Shown here: piece by piece, positions 25,515 to 34,839 of the stretch | Position numbering within the stretch: the stretch's first letter is position 1 | How the letters are laid out: each line of letters starts with the position of its first letter | Origin: JAFAGX01 sp035623335 | Lineage (GTDB): Bacteria > Acidobacteriota > Terriglobia > Terriglobales > Acidobacteriaceae | Length of the DNA stretch: 64,000 nt | Assembly: GCA_035623335.1 (NCBI GenBank) | Contig: DASPTQ010000306.1 | Coordinates: forward strand, 14,185-78,184 | Direction: 5' to 3' | The notes under the pieces: model-generated | Database searches by the model: none | Told to the model about the DNA's origin: nothing | Seen by the model: the letters and a program-made list of their open reading frames with translations, nothing else | Translations under genes and position numbers: made by a program

Positions 25515-28319
25515 ATGGCGATTACAAAGATTTCGGTGCGAGGGGCGCGCCAACACAATCTCAAGAACCTCAACCTTGAGATCCCGCGAGACAGCCTAAC
25601 CGTGATTACCGGTCTCAGCGGGTCGGGCAAGTCTTCCCTCGCTTTCGACACCATTTACGCGGAGGGCCAACGGCGCTACGTGGAGACGCTTTCGGCCTAC
25701 GCGCGGCAATTTCTCGAGCAGATGGAGAGGCCGGATGTCGATTCAATCGACGGACTGAGCCCGTCGATCTCGATTGAACAGAAAACTACCAGTCGTAGCC
25801 CCCGCTCGACGGTTGGGACAATTACCGAGATTTACGACTACCTTCGTCTTTTATTCGCTTCGATCGGGTCCCCGCACTGCCCCCAGTGCGGCCGAGCCAT
25901 CACCCGCCAGTCGGCGGAACAGATCGTCGAGCGGGTCATGGCCCTCACTCCCGAAGACCGGGTTATGGTGCTCGCGCCGATCGTTCGCGGGCGCAAAGGC
26001 GAGTTCAAGCAGGAAATGGAGAAGCTAGTGCAGCACGGCTTTACCCGGGCGCGCATCGACGGCCAGTTGGTCAATCTGGATGATGAACCTGTGCTCGATA
26101 AGCGGAAAAACCACACCATTGAAGTGGTCGTCGATCGATTGCTCGTCAAACCGGGTATCGAACACCGTTTGGGGCTCTCGATCGGACTCGCTATGAAACT
26201 GGCCGGCGGACTGGTCGGGGTCTCGGTGGTTGGCGGCCAGGAGCAGCTTTATTCGGAGAAGCTTGCCTGCCCGGACTGTGGAATTAGCGTTCCCCAGCTG
26301 GAGCCGCGGTCGTTTTCTTTTAACAGCGCCTACGGGGCCTGCCCGGAATGCCACGGGTTAGGCAGTCGCTATGATCTTGATCCGGCGAAGCTCATCGCGG
26401 ATTGGTCCAAGCCCCTGCTCGATGGCGGGCTTGGACCCGGTTCGGCCTCGCCGAGTCTGATCCGTATGCTCGAAATCACAGCGGCTGCGCATGGCTTCGA
26501 TTTACGGACTCCATTCGAGAAGTTTCCCGAGAACATTCAGAATCTGCTGCTCTACGGGGAGGGCCGGCCAGGGGGAAAAACCGGCTTCTTCGGAGTTCTC
26601 GGCTACTTGAAGCGCACCTTCGAGGAAACGGCGTCCGAGAGTTATCGCGAATTCCTGGCCGACTATATGTCGGCCTCGCCCTGTCCCGCCTGCCACGGGC
26701 AACGACTCCGTCCCGAGAGCTTGGCGGTGAAGGTGGGCGGCATGTCGATCGCAGACTTCACCCGCTTGCCAGTTTCCCGGGCTCTCGAAGCAGTTCAGAA
26801 GATCCAACTCACGGCCCGCGAAGCTCTCATCGCCGCGAGAATCGTTCATGAGATCGTGGAGCGCTTGCGGTTCCTCGATGCGGTTGGGCTGGGCTATATC
26901 TCCTTGGATCGCTCGGCAGCCACGCTTTCGGGAGGCGAAGGGCAGCGGATCCGCCTGGCGACGCAGATTGGATCCAAGCTGCGCGGGGTGCTGTACGTCC
27001 TCGATGAGCCCTCCATCGGTCTGCATCACCGTGACAATGGCCGCCTGCTGAAGGCTCTCGAGGAACTGCGCGACTTGGGCAATACCGTTGTCGTCGTAGA
27101 ACATGATGAGGAGACGATCCGTCGCGCGGATTACGTGATCGATCTCGGCCCGGGCGCAGGCCGGCACGGCGGTGAACTGGTAGCCCAGGGGACTCCGCAA
27201 GAAATTATGCAGGTTCCGATGTCTCTGACCGGAGCTTACATTTCCGGCAGGGCGCAGATCGAGATGTTGGCCGAGCGACGGCAGCCGAACGGCGCAGGCA
27301 TCAGCATTCTGGGGGCACGAGAAAACAACCTCAAGAATCTCGATGTGTGCTTTCCTTTGGGCGTGATGACCGTGGTGACGGGAGTCTCCGGCTCGGGGAA
27401 GTCGACTTTGGTGAATGACATTCTCTATCGGGCCTTGGCCAAGGCCCTCTATCACTCGCGCGAAGAACCGGGAGCGTACCGGGGCATCTCCGGGGCCGAG
27501 CTGGTCGACAAGGTCATTCGCATTGATCAATTACCGATCGGCCGCACCCCTCGCTCCAATCCGGCGACCTACACGGGCGTGTTCGCTCCCATTCGCGATC
27601 TCTACGCCATGCTGCCGGAATCCCGCGAGCGCGGCTACAAGCCGGGCCGGTTCTCCTTCAACGTCGCGGGAGGGCGCTGTGAAGCGTGCCAGGGAGAAGG
27701 TCAGCGCCGCATTGAGATGAATTTTCTTCCCGACGTATACGTACTCTGCGAGGTCTGTGGTGGCCGTCGCTACAATCATGAAACCTTGGCCGTCCGATAC
27801 CAGGGATGCTCGATCGCAGACATTCTCGAAATGCCGGCCGCCGACGCGCTGGCGCTGCTCGACAACATTCCCCCGATCAAGCAGAAGCTGCAGACGCTGG
27901 TCGAAGTAGGCTTAGGCTATATCCATCTGGGACAATCTGCCGTGACCCTCTCCGGAGGCGAAGCGCAACGCATCAAGTTGGCACGCGAGTTGAGCAAACG
28001 GCAAACGGGCAGGACTTTGTACCTGCTCGATGAGCCAACCACCGGCCTCCACTTCGATGATGTCAAGAAGTTGCTCAAGGTCTTGCATCGCCTCACCGAC
28101 CTGGGCAACACCATCGTGATCATCGAACACAATCTTGACGTGATCCGTAACGCCGATTGGATCATCGATTTGGGTCCGGAGGGCGGCGAGGAAGGTGGCC
28201 GGATCGTTGCCCAGGGCACTCCAGAGCAAATCGCCCGCCACAAAAAGTCGTTCACCGGGCAGGCGCTGGCCCGCTATTTCGACGGCAGAGAACAAGAAAT
28301 CCGAAGTTTCTCGGCGTAA
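25515..28319 (+). CDS. uvrA: Excinuclease ABC subunit A
   Basis: 934 residues. DNA damage sensor of nucleotide excision repair, two ABC ATPase modules. Seen: Walker A GLSGSGKSSLAFDT near residue 31 and GVSGSGKSTLVND in the second half, the zinc-finger cysteines (CPQCGRAI, CPDCGI...CPECHG, CEACQGEG...CEVCGG), ABC signatures LSGGEGQRIRLA and LSGGEAQRIKLA, and Walker B VLDEPSIGLH and LLDEPTTGLH. Full length, no anomaly. ATG at 25515 fits the family start MAITKISVRGARQHNLKN. Confidence 0.97.
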   Translation: MAITKISVRGARQHNLKNLNLEIPRDSLTVITGLSGSGKSSLAFDTIYAEGQRRYVETLSAYARQFLEQMERPDVDSIDGLSPSISIEQKTTSRSPRSTVGTITEIYDYLRLLFASIGSPHCPQCGRAITRQSAEQIVERVMALTPEDRVMVLAPIVRGRKGEFKQEMEKLVQHGFTRARIDGQLVNLDDEPVLDKRKNHTIEVVVDRLLVKPGIEHRLGLSIGLAMKLAGGLVGVSVVGGQEQLYSEKLACPDCGISVPQLEPRSFSFNSAYGACPECHGLGSRYDLDPAKLIADWSKPLLDGGLGPGSASPSLIRMLEITAAAHGFDLRTPFEKFPENIQNLLLYGEGRPGGKTGFFGVLGYLKRTFEETASESYREFLADYMSASPCPACHGQRLRPESLAVKVGGMSIADFTRLPVSRALEAVQKIQLTAREALIAARIVHEIVERLRFLDAVGLGYISLDRSAATLSGGEGQRIRLATQIGSKLRGVLYVLDEPSIGLHHRDNGRLLKALEELRDLGNTVVVVEHDEETIRRADYVIDLGPGAGRHGGELVAQGTPQEIMQVPMSLTGAYISGRAQIEMLAERRQPNGAGISILGARENNLKNLDVCFPLGVMTVVTGVSGSGKSTLVNDILYRALAKALYHSREEPGAYRGISGAELVDKVIRIDQLPIGRTPRSNPATYTGVFAPIRDLYAMLPESRERGYKPGRFSFNVAGGRCEACQGEGQRRIEMNFLPDVYVLCEVCGGRRYNHETLAVRYQGCSIADILEMPAADALALLDNIPPIKQKLQTLVEVGLGYIHLGQSAVTLSGGEAQRIKLARELSKRQTGRTLYLLDEPTTGLHFDDVKKLLKVLHRLTDLGNTIVIIEHNLDVIRNADWIIDLGPEGGEEGGRIVAQGTPEQIARHKKSFTGQALARYFDGREQEIRSFSA

Positions 28320-28536
28320 TCCCAAGCTTCACCGACAGCTCCTGGCTTCGCTCTGCCGCGGGACGCTTAAGGAAGGAGCCTCAAGGAGGATCCTGGGGGA
28401 GTCCGGGGACGGACTGCCAAAGTCCTTCACCTTCAATCCGGATTTTCGTGTAAATTCAAAAGTCGACTCGAACCTTCTCAAACCGTTGTCTTCCTCGCCC
28501 AACCCGTTGTCGGGTTCCGATCCGGTGCTTCCCGCG

Positions 28537-29283
28537 ATGCGTGTCCCAACCCCTCCTGAAGATCCGCCCTGGAGCGGCTGGGACGTGGTTGGCGTCGTGG
28601 CCCTGACGGTATTGTCGCTCATGGTGATTCCTCTGCTCGTCGTGTTGCCTGCGCATTGGCTCGTGTATCCCAAGCTTTTCCTCATGGACATCGTGCAGGT
28701 TCCTGACGTCATTCTTCTCGTGCAAGTGCTGGCCTACGGGGCCGTCTTTGGCTTGATCTATTCCTTGTTGAAGACACGCAGCGGCGCATTCTGGGAACCT
28801 CTGCGATGGAACTGGCCCACTCGATCCTGGACTGCGTATCTGATGCTTGGCGCGTTGTTGTATGTCGCGCTCATGGGATTCGGGCAATTCCTGCCTATTC
28901 CGAAACATCTGCCGATCGATCGCTTCTTTCAGCATGCCCGTACGGCCGCGCTGATGACGCTCCTTTCGGTCACGCTGGCTCCGTTTATGGAGGAGCTGTT
29001 CTTCCGGGGGTTGCTGTACCCCGTTCTGGCGCGCCGAACCGGAGTACCGCTGGCCATCTTTCTGACCGGTGCCGCGTTCGGGCTTCTTCATAGCGAACAG
29101 CTCAAATATTCGTGGGCGGTATTGATCATTTTCCTGGTGGGAATCGCCTTAACCGCGGTTCGTGCTGTCACCAAGTCTGTGGCCGCTAGTTTCCTTGTTC
29201 ATGTCGGCTATAACGGAACGTTGTCGACCTTGTTGCTGGTTGCGACCAGCGGCTTTCGTCATTTGCAGAAGCTGAATTCATGA
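28537..29283 (+). CDS. CPBP family intramembrane metalloprotease
   Basis: 248 residues from MRVPTPPEDPPWSGWDV; the frame is open back into uvrA, so the true start could lie somewhat upstream, but no other ATG/GTG was found close by. About 6-7 membrane helices. The three CPBP (ABI/CAAX) motifs are present: EELFFRG, FGLLHSEQ (FxxxH) and FLVHVGYN. The conserved Glu and His pair acts as metal site in this protease family. Substrate unknown. Confidence 0.85.
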   Translation: MRVPTPPEDPPWSGWDVVGVVALTVLSLMVIPLLVVLPAHWLVYPKLFLMDIVQVPDVILLVQVLAYGAVFGLIYSLLKTRSGAFWEPLRWNWPTRSWTAYLMLGALLYVALMGFGQFLPIPKHLPIDRFFQHARTAALMTLLSVTLAPFMEELFFRGLLYPVLARRTGVPLAIFLTGAAFGLLHSEQLKYSWAVLIIFLVGIALTAVRAVTKSVAASFLVHVGYNGTLSTLLLVATSGFRHLQKLNS

Positions 29284-29355
29284 GCCGTCCGCCCCCGGCC
29301 CGCGGTTGCCCGCGAGTAGCGATCGTCCACCGGCTACTGTTATCTTAATCATTCC

Positions 29356-29925
29356 ATGTCCTCGGCCCGACAGGAACTGTTGCGTTTCCTCGCCAAGAAG
29401 TCTTTTCAATTGGGGAGTTTCACCCTGTCCTCGGGTGGCAGCAGCGATTACTATGTGGACTGCCGTACCACAACCTTGGACGCACGTGGCGCACAGCTTA
29501 CCGGGCAAGTCTTTCTCGAGAGCATCGGGGCGCGGAATTGGCATCCCCAGGCGATTGGTGGATTGACCCTGGGGGCGGATCCGATCGTGGTAGCCGTGAG
29601 CGTGACCAGCGGAAGCATCCACGGATTTCTGGTGCGCAAGGCTGAAAAGCAACATGGAACGGCTCAGAGAATCGAAGGCTTCCGCGAGAAGGGCGCGAGC
29701 GTCGTGATCGTGGATGATGTTTGCACGACCGGAGCATCTACCATCCAGGCCCTGGAAGCGGCGCGGAATTTCGGATTTGAGGTGGTGGGAGTGATGTGCC
29801 TGGTGGAACGAGAGGAAGCCAACGGACGCAGGGCGGTCGAACGGGCGGCAGCCCCGGCGGAGTTTGTCTCGATCTTTACCGCAAGGGATGTCAGGGCCGA
29901 GCACCTAGCCAGCCGGGAGCTGTGA
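29356..29925 (+). CDS. pyrE: Orotate phosphoribosyltransferase
   Basis: 189 residues. Converts orotate and PRPP to OMP in pyrimidine synthesis. Seen: FTLSSGGSSDYYVDCR, GGLTLGADPI, and the PRPP-binding motif VVIVDDVCTTGAST. An extended -10-like TGTTATCTT ends about 9 nt before the ATG, so the transcript may be leaderless. Followed by mtnA after 116 nt. Confidence 0.94.
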   Translation: MSSARQELLRFLAKKSFQLGSFTLSSGGSSDYYVDCRTTTLDARGAQLTGQVFLESIGARNWHPQAIGGLTLGADPIVVAVSVTSGSIHGFLVRKAEKQHGTAQRIEGFREKGASVVIVDDVCTTGASTIQALEAARNFGFEVVGVMCLVEREEANGRRAVERAAAPAEFVSIFTARDVRAEHLASREL

Positions 29926-30041
29926 TCCGCGATGGATTCTTGATCGCCGGCCAGCCGCTGCCGATGGCATGGACGATGACTGGCTTGGGACAGGGGATCG
30001 CGGCGCAGGCTCGGTGCCGCATAACAGAGATGGTCGGAACC

Positions 30042-31103
30042 ATGATTAAGACCCTCGAATGGACCGATTCCGGCGTGCGCTTTATCGATCAGACGAAGCT
30101 CCCGACGGAGGAAACCTACATCACATGCACGACTTGCGAGCAGGTGGCCGAGGCCATTCGCAAGATGGTAGTGCGTGGCGCGCCCGCGATCGGCGTGGCT
30201 GCGGCGATGGGCATCGCTCTGGGAATGAAAAGCTCCGGAGCCGAGAACGTCGGCGAGCTCAAGCGGGAGTTGGATCGCTGTTCCGAATTGGTGCGCGCCA
30301 CCCGGCCCACGGCCGTAAATCTTTTCTGGGCGATCCGGCGGATGCAAAGTAAGTTCGAATCGATGATCACTCGTCCGCTTCCGCAACTCAAGCAAGCTCT
30401 GATCGAAGAAGCCGAACGTATGTACAGCGAAGATATCGCTGCCAATCTGGCGATGGGCCGCTTAGGCGCTACTCTCATGCCCGCCACGGGCGGTGTTCTG
30501 ACGCATTGCAATGCCGGCGCCTTGGCCACCTGCGGCTACGGAACCGCGCTCGGTGTCATCCGCTCGGCCGTCGAGCAAGGCAAGAAGATTCACGTGTATG
30601 CCGACGAGACTCGGCCCTTCCTGCAGGGATCACGACTGACTGCTTGGGAGTTGCTCAAGGATGGCATCCCCACGACTCTAATTTCCGACAGCATGGCGGG
30701 ATCGATGATGAGACAGGGCAAAATCAGCGCCATCGTGGTCGGTGCGGATCGCATCGCAGCCAATGGAGATGTTGCCAACAAGATCGGAACTTATACGGTG
30801 GCCGTCCTCGCCAAGGAGCATGGGGTTCCGTTTTACGTGGCGGCACCCTTTTCGACCGTCGATCTCGATACCCCAGACGGCGGCAAGATTCCGATTGAGC
30901 AGCGCAGCCGGCAGGAAGTTACCCACATCGCCGGCCGAGCCATTGCCCCCGAAGGCGTCGCAGTCGAGAATCCCGCCTTTGATGTTACTCCCGCGAACTA
31001 TGTAACCTGCATCGTGACCGAGCGGGGAATCGCTCGCAGGCCCTATGAGGAATCCTTGGCCAAACTGGCCGAGATCCGAGAGAAGGTTGGGCTCGAGCGA
31101 TGA
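30042..31103 (+). CDS. mtnA: S-methyl-5-thioribose-1-phosphate isomerase
   Basis: 353 residues from MIKTLEWTDSGVRFIDQTKLP. Methionine salvage enzyme that isomerises methylthioribose-1-phosphate to the ribulose form. Seen: VRGAPAIGVAAAMGIAL, THCNAGALATCGYGTALG (catalytic Cys), and GADRIAANGDVANKIGTYTVAV with the catalytic Asp. The frame is open back to 29796 inside pyrE; the ATG at 30042 (or 30030) is the only sensible start. No other salvage gene is adjacent. Paralogues with eIF2B-like folds exist, but the full motif set supports MtnA. Confidence 0.92.
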   Translation: MIKTLEWTDSGVRFIDQTKLPTEETYITCTTCEQVAEAIRKMVVRGAPAIGVAAAMGIALGMKSSGAENVGELKRELDRCSELVRATRPTAVNLFWAIRRMQSKFESMITRPLPQLKQALIEEAERMYSEDIAANLAMGRLGATLMPATGGVLTHCNAGALATCGYGTALGVIRSAVEQGKKIHVYADETRPFLQGSRLTAWELLKDGIPTTLISDSMAGSMMRQGKISAIVVGADRIAANGDVANKIGTYTVAVLAKEHGVPFYVAAPFSTVDLDTPDGGKIPIEQRSRQEVTHIAGRAIAPEGVAVENPAFDVTPANYVTCIVTERGIARRPYEESLAKLAEIREKVGLER

Positions 31104-31310
31104 CCATCCGCCACAGTGCTCGCCCCGGTCGCTGAATTCCAATTGTTGACATTGTTTGGGCGGCCAGAAAATTTACAAAGCTTGACGATTCGGTTACTTC
31201 CGGGTCGTATCATAAATCTTGATTTTCGGAGAAAATTGTAAGAGGAATAGCAACTAGCACAGGTTTTCTGGGTTAGAGGTTGCTGGAGACTCCGATTGAG
31301 GGCGTATGCT

Positions 31311-31790
31311 ATGAAAGCGCTGTTCAAACGTTCCATACCTTTCACTGCGTGGTTCATGGTGGCAATCGGGTGCATCGGATTGTCGTGCCCGGCTCGGGCT
31401 GCCTTGGGCGGCGACGTAACCTCGGTGGAGGCCGATCGGGCACACCTGAAGGCAACGAGCCTCGAAGTGAGGCCGGCCGGAGCCTATGAGGTGCACGCGA
31501 TTCAAGCGCCGGGCGGCACCGTCATCAACGAGTACGTTTCCTCCGCGGGAAAGGTGTTTGCTGTGGCTTGGCACGGGCCGTTCATTCCTGAAATGCAACA
31601 AATCCTAGGCAGCTACTTTCAACAGTACTCGGCGGCGTTAGGGGCGAAGAGGCCCTACGGGCGCAGACCGCTCAACATTCAGCAGCCCGGGCTGGTGGTC
31701 CAAACCGGCGGACACATGCGGGCGTATGTTGGCCGAGCCTACCTTCCCGAGATGTTGCCCTCGGGTCTCAAAGCGGACGATATTAAGTAA
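31311..31790 (+). CDS. DUF2844 family secreted protein
   Basis: 159 residues from MKALFKRSIPFTAWFMVAIGCIG, an N-terminal signal peptide (cleavage probably after PARA). The mature part contains YEVHAIQAPGGTVINEYVSSAGKVFAVAWHGPFIPEMQQILGSYFQQY (in pieces), the DUF2844 signature. GAGGGCG precedes the ATG. It lies 21 nt before a DUF3443 gene; I recall this pairing from beta-proteobacteria too, which suggests a shared function. A perfect -35 TTGACA sits at 31146-31151, but no good -10 pairs with it. Confidence 0.8.
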   Translation: MKALFKRSIPFTAWFMVAIGCIGLSCPARAALGGDVTSVEADRAHLKATSLEVRPAGAYEVHAIQAPGGTVINEYVSSAGKVFAVAWHGPFIPEMQQILGSYFQQYSAALGAKRPYGRRPLNIQQPGLVVQTGGHMRAYVGRAYLPEMLPSGLKADDIK

Positions 31791-31811
31791 CCAAAGCTAC
31801 GGGAGGACTTT

Positions 31812-33107
31812 GTGCGCAAGATGTTCTTGCTATGGATAGTGCTGGGATTCTTGGGATTTGCGGTCGGTTGCGGCAGCTCAGGCTCAACCCCATCGGGCAT
31901 ACCCGGCGGGGGCGGTAGCACCACCGCCAATGTCCTCGCCATCGCAGTCGATGGGGGGCCGACGGCCAACCAGGCCAATGGTGCCATCTATCCGAATGGC
32001 GCATTCGCCAGCGCCACCATTTGTGCTCCCGGCAGCAGCTCGAATTGTGTCACCGTCGATCATCTGTTAGTGGACACGGGTTCGATGGGTTTGAGAGTCC
32101 TGCAATCCGCCATCTCCTCTCTGAGCCTTCCCGCGGTGAACGCTTCCAATGGTCCTGCCGCCTGGGAGTGCGTCTCGTTTGTGGATGGATCGCTGCTCTG
32201 GGGGCAGGTCGAGGCCGCTACGGTGATCCTGTCCGGAGAAACCGCCAAAAATATCCCGATTCAGGTGGTCAGCAGCTCCGGCACAAATATCCCCTCTACC
32301 TGCTCGAATGGCGGTGTCAATGAGAACACGCAGGCATTGCTAGGCGCAAACGGCATTCTCGGAGTAGGGCTCGAACCGATCGACTGTGGGGCTGCTTGCG
32401 ATCCCAACGGCGGAAATGCAAGTCCGCCAGTGCCAGCGTATTACACCTGCTCTAGCGCTCCCTGCAGTCCGGCGTTCGTGACTGAGTCGAACCAGGTAAC
32501 CAATCCGGTAGCGGTTCTCCCCGTCGACAACAATGGCGTGATTGTTGAGTTGCCAGCTCTGTCGAGCAGTGCGGCCACGGTGACGGGGAACCTGGTCTTC
32601 GGCATCGGAACCGAAAGCAACAACCAACTTCCGAGCACGGCCAAGGCGTTCAGCTTGTCCTGCGACGAATTCTTCACCACGATGTTTGAGAACCAGACGT
32701 ACTCCATTGATCCCCTGACCTGCACCGGCTCCGCCGGCGGTTTCATTGATAGCGGCTCGAATGCACTGTTTTTCCCCAATGTTAACGACTCGATCCAGAT
32801 TTGCCCAACCTCTACGCCGGTCGGCGATCTTTCCTCGTTTTATTGCCCGCCTTCGCTGCTGAACCTTTCCGCCGTGAATCAGGACCCCAATACCCTGTAC
32901 CAGGCGACGACCAATTTCAGCGTGGGCAACGCGCAAACCCTCTTTACGAGCGCCAGCACGACAAGCAATGCCGCCTTTAGCACGCTCGCTGGTCCGGTTC
33001 CTTCCACGTCTGGCTTTGACTGGGGGCTGCCGTTCTTCTACGGGAAAAATGTCTTTACGGCGATGGACTTGGGGCAAGGCGTGCAGAGTGCATATTGGGC
33101 CTATTGA
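31812..33107 (+). CDS. DUF3443 lipoprotein with pepsin-like features
   Basis: 431 residues, GTG start with GGGAGGA upstream. Signal peptide with lipobox VGC (Cys20), then a Gly/Ser linker. Two lobes can be read: lobe 1 with VDTGSMGLRV (Asp88) and ANGILGVGL (about 179-187), lobe 2 with FIDSGSNALFF (Asp313) and a C-terminal WGLPFFYGKNVFTAMD. These match, in order and rough spacing, the catalytic and structural motifs of two-lobed pepsin-type aspartic proteases. Ten or so cysteines could form disulfides. The family is listed as of unknown function; protease activity is my inference. Confidence 0.82.
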   Translation: MRKMFLLWIVLGFLGFAVGCGSSGSTPSGIPGGGGSTTANVLAIAVDGGPTANQANGAIYPNGAFASATICAPGSSSNCVTVDHLLVDTGSMGLRVLQSAISSLSLPAVNASNGPAAWECVSFVDGSLLWGQVEAATVILSGETAKNIPIQVVSSSGTNIPSTCSNGGVNENTQALLGANGILGVGLEPIDCGAACDPNGGNASPPVPAYYTCSSAPCSPAFVTESNQVTNPVAVLPVDNNGVIVELPALSSSAATVTGNLVFGIGTESNNQLPSTAKAFSLSCDEFFTTMFENQTYSIDPLTCTGSAGGFIDSGSNALFFPNVNDSIQICPTSTPVGDLSSFYCPPSLLNLSAVNQDPNTLYQATTNFSVGNAQTLFTSASTTSNAAFSTLAGPVPSTSGFDWGLPFFYGKNVFTAMDLGQGVQSAYWAY

Positions 33108-33209
33108 TTGACACCGCTCGGGGAGACCGCCCGCCCCGTCCAAGACCCGACGGAAGCAAGGCTTGACCACCCCTGAACCCAGTCCAGCCTGGTGGTTATC
33201 TTTGCGCCG

Positions 33210-33866
33210 ATGTTGAAGATCTTTACCCAATCCGCACAACCACGCCGGGCGCGAAGCCTGGCCTCGATGTTTCGCCACTTGGGAGCCCTGGGTCTTTTCT
33301 CCCTCGCGATTGTCGATAGCTCTCCGCTGCCGACCGCCGGCGGCCCCGATATCTTGACCGCCATTCTGGCGGCAAGCCACCGCGATCCGTGGTACGAATA
33401 TGCAGCGGTGGCGACGGCAGGATCGGTGCTGGGGGCCTACCTCACATTCCGCATCGGACGCCAGACAGGATGGGCGCTTCTACACCGCAAATCGGGGGAT
33501 GGTAAAGTGTCCGCGCTGGTAAAGGCCTTTCATCAATGGGGTGCCGGGGCGCTGGCCGTTTCCGTTGCCGTTCCTCTCCCGTTTCCCACGAGCGTCTTCT
33601 TTGTGGCAGCCGGCGCCTCGAACTACAGCACGAGCCGGTATCTCGCCATTGTCACGATTTGTCGCGCGGCTCGCTATGCAGCCATCGCCGTAGTTGCAGA
33701 CCATTACGGCCGTCACTTCATCCGTGCCCTGCGACATCCCATGCAGTACTGGGTCTGGTTATTGCTCTTGGTGGCGATCATTCTCGCTCTGGTCGGTGCC
33801 GGGGTATTAATCAACCGGCGACTCGGGACTCTATCGGCGGCGGAGCAAACCTTAGTCCGTGGTTAA
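33210..33866 (+). CDS. VTT-domain (DedA/YqaA-like) membrane protein
   Basis: 218 residues from MLKIFTQSAQ. Membrane protein with the VTT/SNARE-associated pattern: LGLFSLAIVDSSPLPTAGGPDILTAIL, a helix with GSVLGAYLTFRIGRQTG, and a later re-entrant-type segment FPTSVFFVAAGASNYSTSRYL (in pieces). The DedA superfamily includes lipid scramblases and flippases. A -10-like TATCTT lies 7 nt upstream of the ATG. Convergent with the UDG gene; a small hairpin GGTCC/GGACC lies behind its stop. Confidence 0.82.
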   Translation: MLKIFTQSAQPRRARSLASMFRHLGALGLFSLAIVDSSPLPTAGGPDILTAILAASHRDPWYEYAAVATAGSVLGAYLTFRIGRQTGWALLHRKSGDGKVSALVKAFHQWGAGALAVSVAVPLPFPTSVFFVAAGASNYSTSRYLAIVTICRAARYAAIAVVADHYGRHFIRALRHPMQYWVWLLLLVAIILALVGAGVLINRRLGTLSAAEQTLVRG

Positions 33867-33931
33867 AGCGGTCCTCTGGACCAGGCAAGAAAAAGCGTCG
33901 ATCGGCCGCGAGCCGGGCGCGCCTCGGCAGC

Positions 33932-34765
33932 TTACGCTGGGCGGGTGGTCGGAATCCTGAGACCCAGCTCTTTCATTACTCTTTGCAAGTCTTTCCACGC
34001 TTCTTTCTTTTGCCGCGGGTCGCGCAAGAGGAAGGCGGGGTGATAGGTCACGGCCAGCTTAATTCCGCGGAAATCGTACCAGCGTCCCCGCAGCTCCGCC
34101 ATCGGTGCGTTCAGCGCTAACAGTGTCTTGGCCGCAACCGCGCCCAGCGCCACGATCACTTTCGGTTGAATCGCCGCGATCTGCCGCATCAGAAACGGGG
34201 AGCACGTCTCGCACTCGTTACGCTCGGGAACACGGTTACCGGGGGGGCGGCACTTGATAATGTTGGCGATGTAGACGTCTTCGCGGCGCAGGCCCATGGC
34301 TTTGATCATGTTGTTGAGCAACTGTCCGGCGCGGCCCACGAAGGGCTCTCCCTGTTCGTCTTCGTCAGCTCCCGGCGCCTCTCCCACGAACATCAGTTCG
34401 GCTTCAGGATTGCCCACGCCGAAGACGATTTGCTTGCGCCCCTGTTTGTGGAGAGGACAACGAATGCAGTCGCCCAGATCCTCACGAATCAGCCGTAACG
34501 CCTGGGCGGGATCACTCACAGCGGCTTCGGGCTTCGGCGCCGCAAAGAGATTTTCTTCCGGGTCCGCGGCTCGAGCGCAAACCGTCGGCGGCGTCACTGT
34601 GCTCGCTTTGTCTTGCGCGAGACTTGAGTGGGGGTCGCCCAGGGTCGCCTCCGGACACCCACCGCGCACCGGCTGGCGATAAAAGTCGTAAATTCCCAGT
34701 TCCTTATAAAAATCGATTCGCTCGGCCAGCTGGCGACGGAGGGAAGGGTCGAGAGTTCGAGTCAT
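33932..34765 (-). CDS. Uracil-DNA glycosylase, family 4 (iron-sulfur type)
   Basis: 277 residues. The first 85 residues are a variable, Pro-rich extension; the UDG4 core follows. Seen: GEAPGADEDEQGEPFVGRAGQ (motif 1), the four cluster cysteines (CIRC, then KC...ECETC), and VTYHPAFLLRDP (motif 2 with His). Removes uracil from DNA. Last gene of a minus-strand run that begins with the ABC exporter, 74 nt behind coaBC. Confidence 0.92.
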   Translation of the reverse strand: MTRTLDPSLRRQLAERIDFYKELGIYDFYRQPVRGGCPEATLGDPHSSLAQDKASTVTPPTVCARAADPEENLFAAPKPEAAVSDPAQALRLIREDLGDCIRCPLHKQGRKQIVFGVGNPEAELMFVGEAPGADEDEQGEPFVGRAGQLLNNMIKAMGLRREDVYIANIIKCRPPGNRVPERNECETCSPFLMRQIAAIQPKVIVALGAVAAKTLLALNAPMAELRGRWYDFRGIKLAVTYHPAFLLRDPRQKKEAWKDLQRVMKELGLRIPTTRPA

Positions 34766-34839
34766 GTCCCCAACAGATTAGCAGCAATCTCGAGCAACGA
34801 TCGACTTCTTGCTGTGGAAGAAAAATTCCGAATGCCAAC

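Noticed and set aside
26502..27530. 342-codon frame opposite uvrA
   Set aside because: It is the mirror of a strongly conserved gene in a GC-rich genome, with no recognisable protein features.
32340..33380. 346-codon frame opposite the DUF3443 gene
   Set aside because: Arg/Gly-rich translation typical of antisense frames; the plus strand has a ribosome site, signal peptide and motif set.
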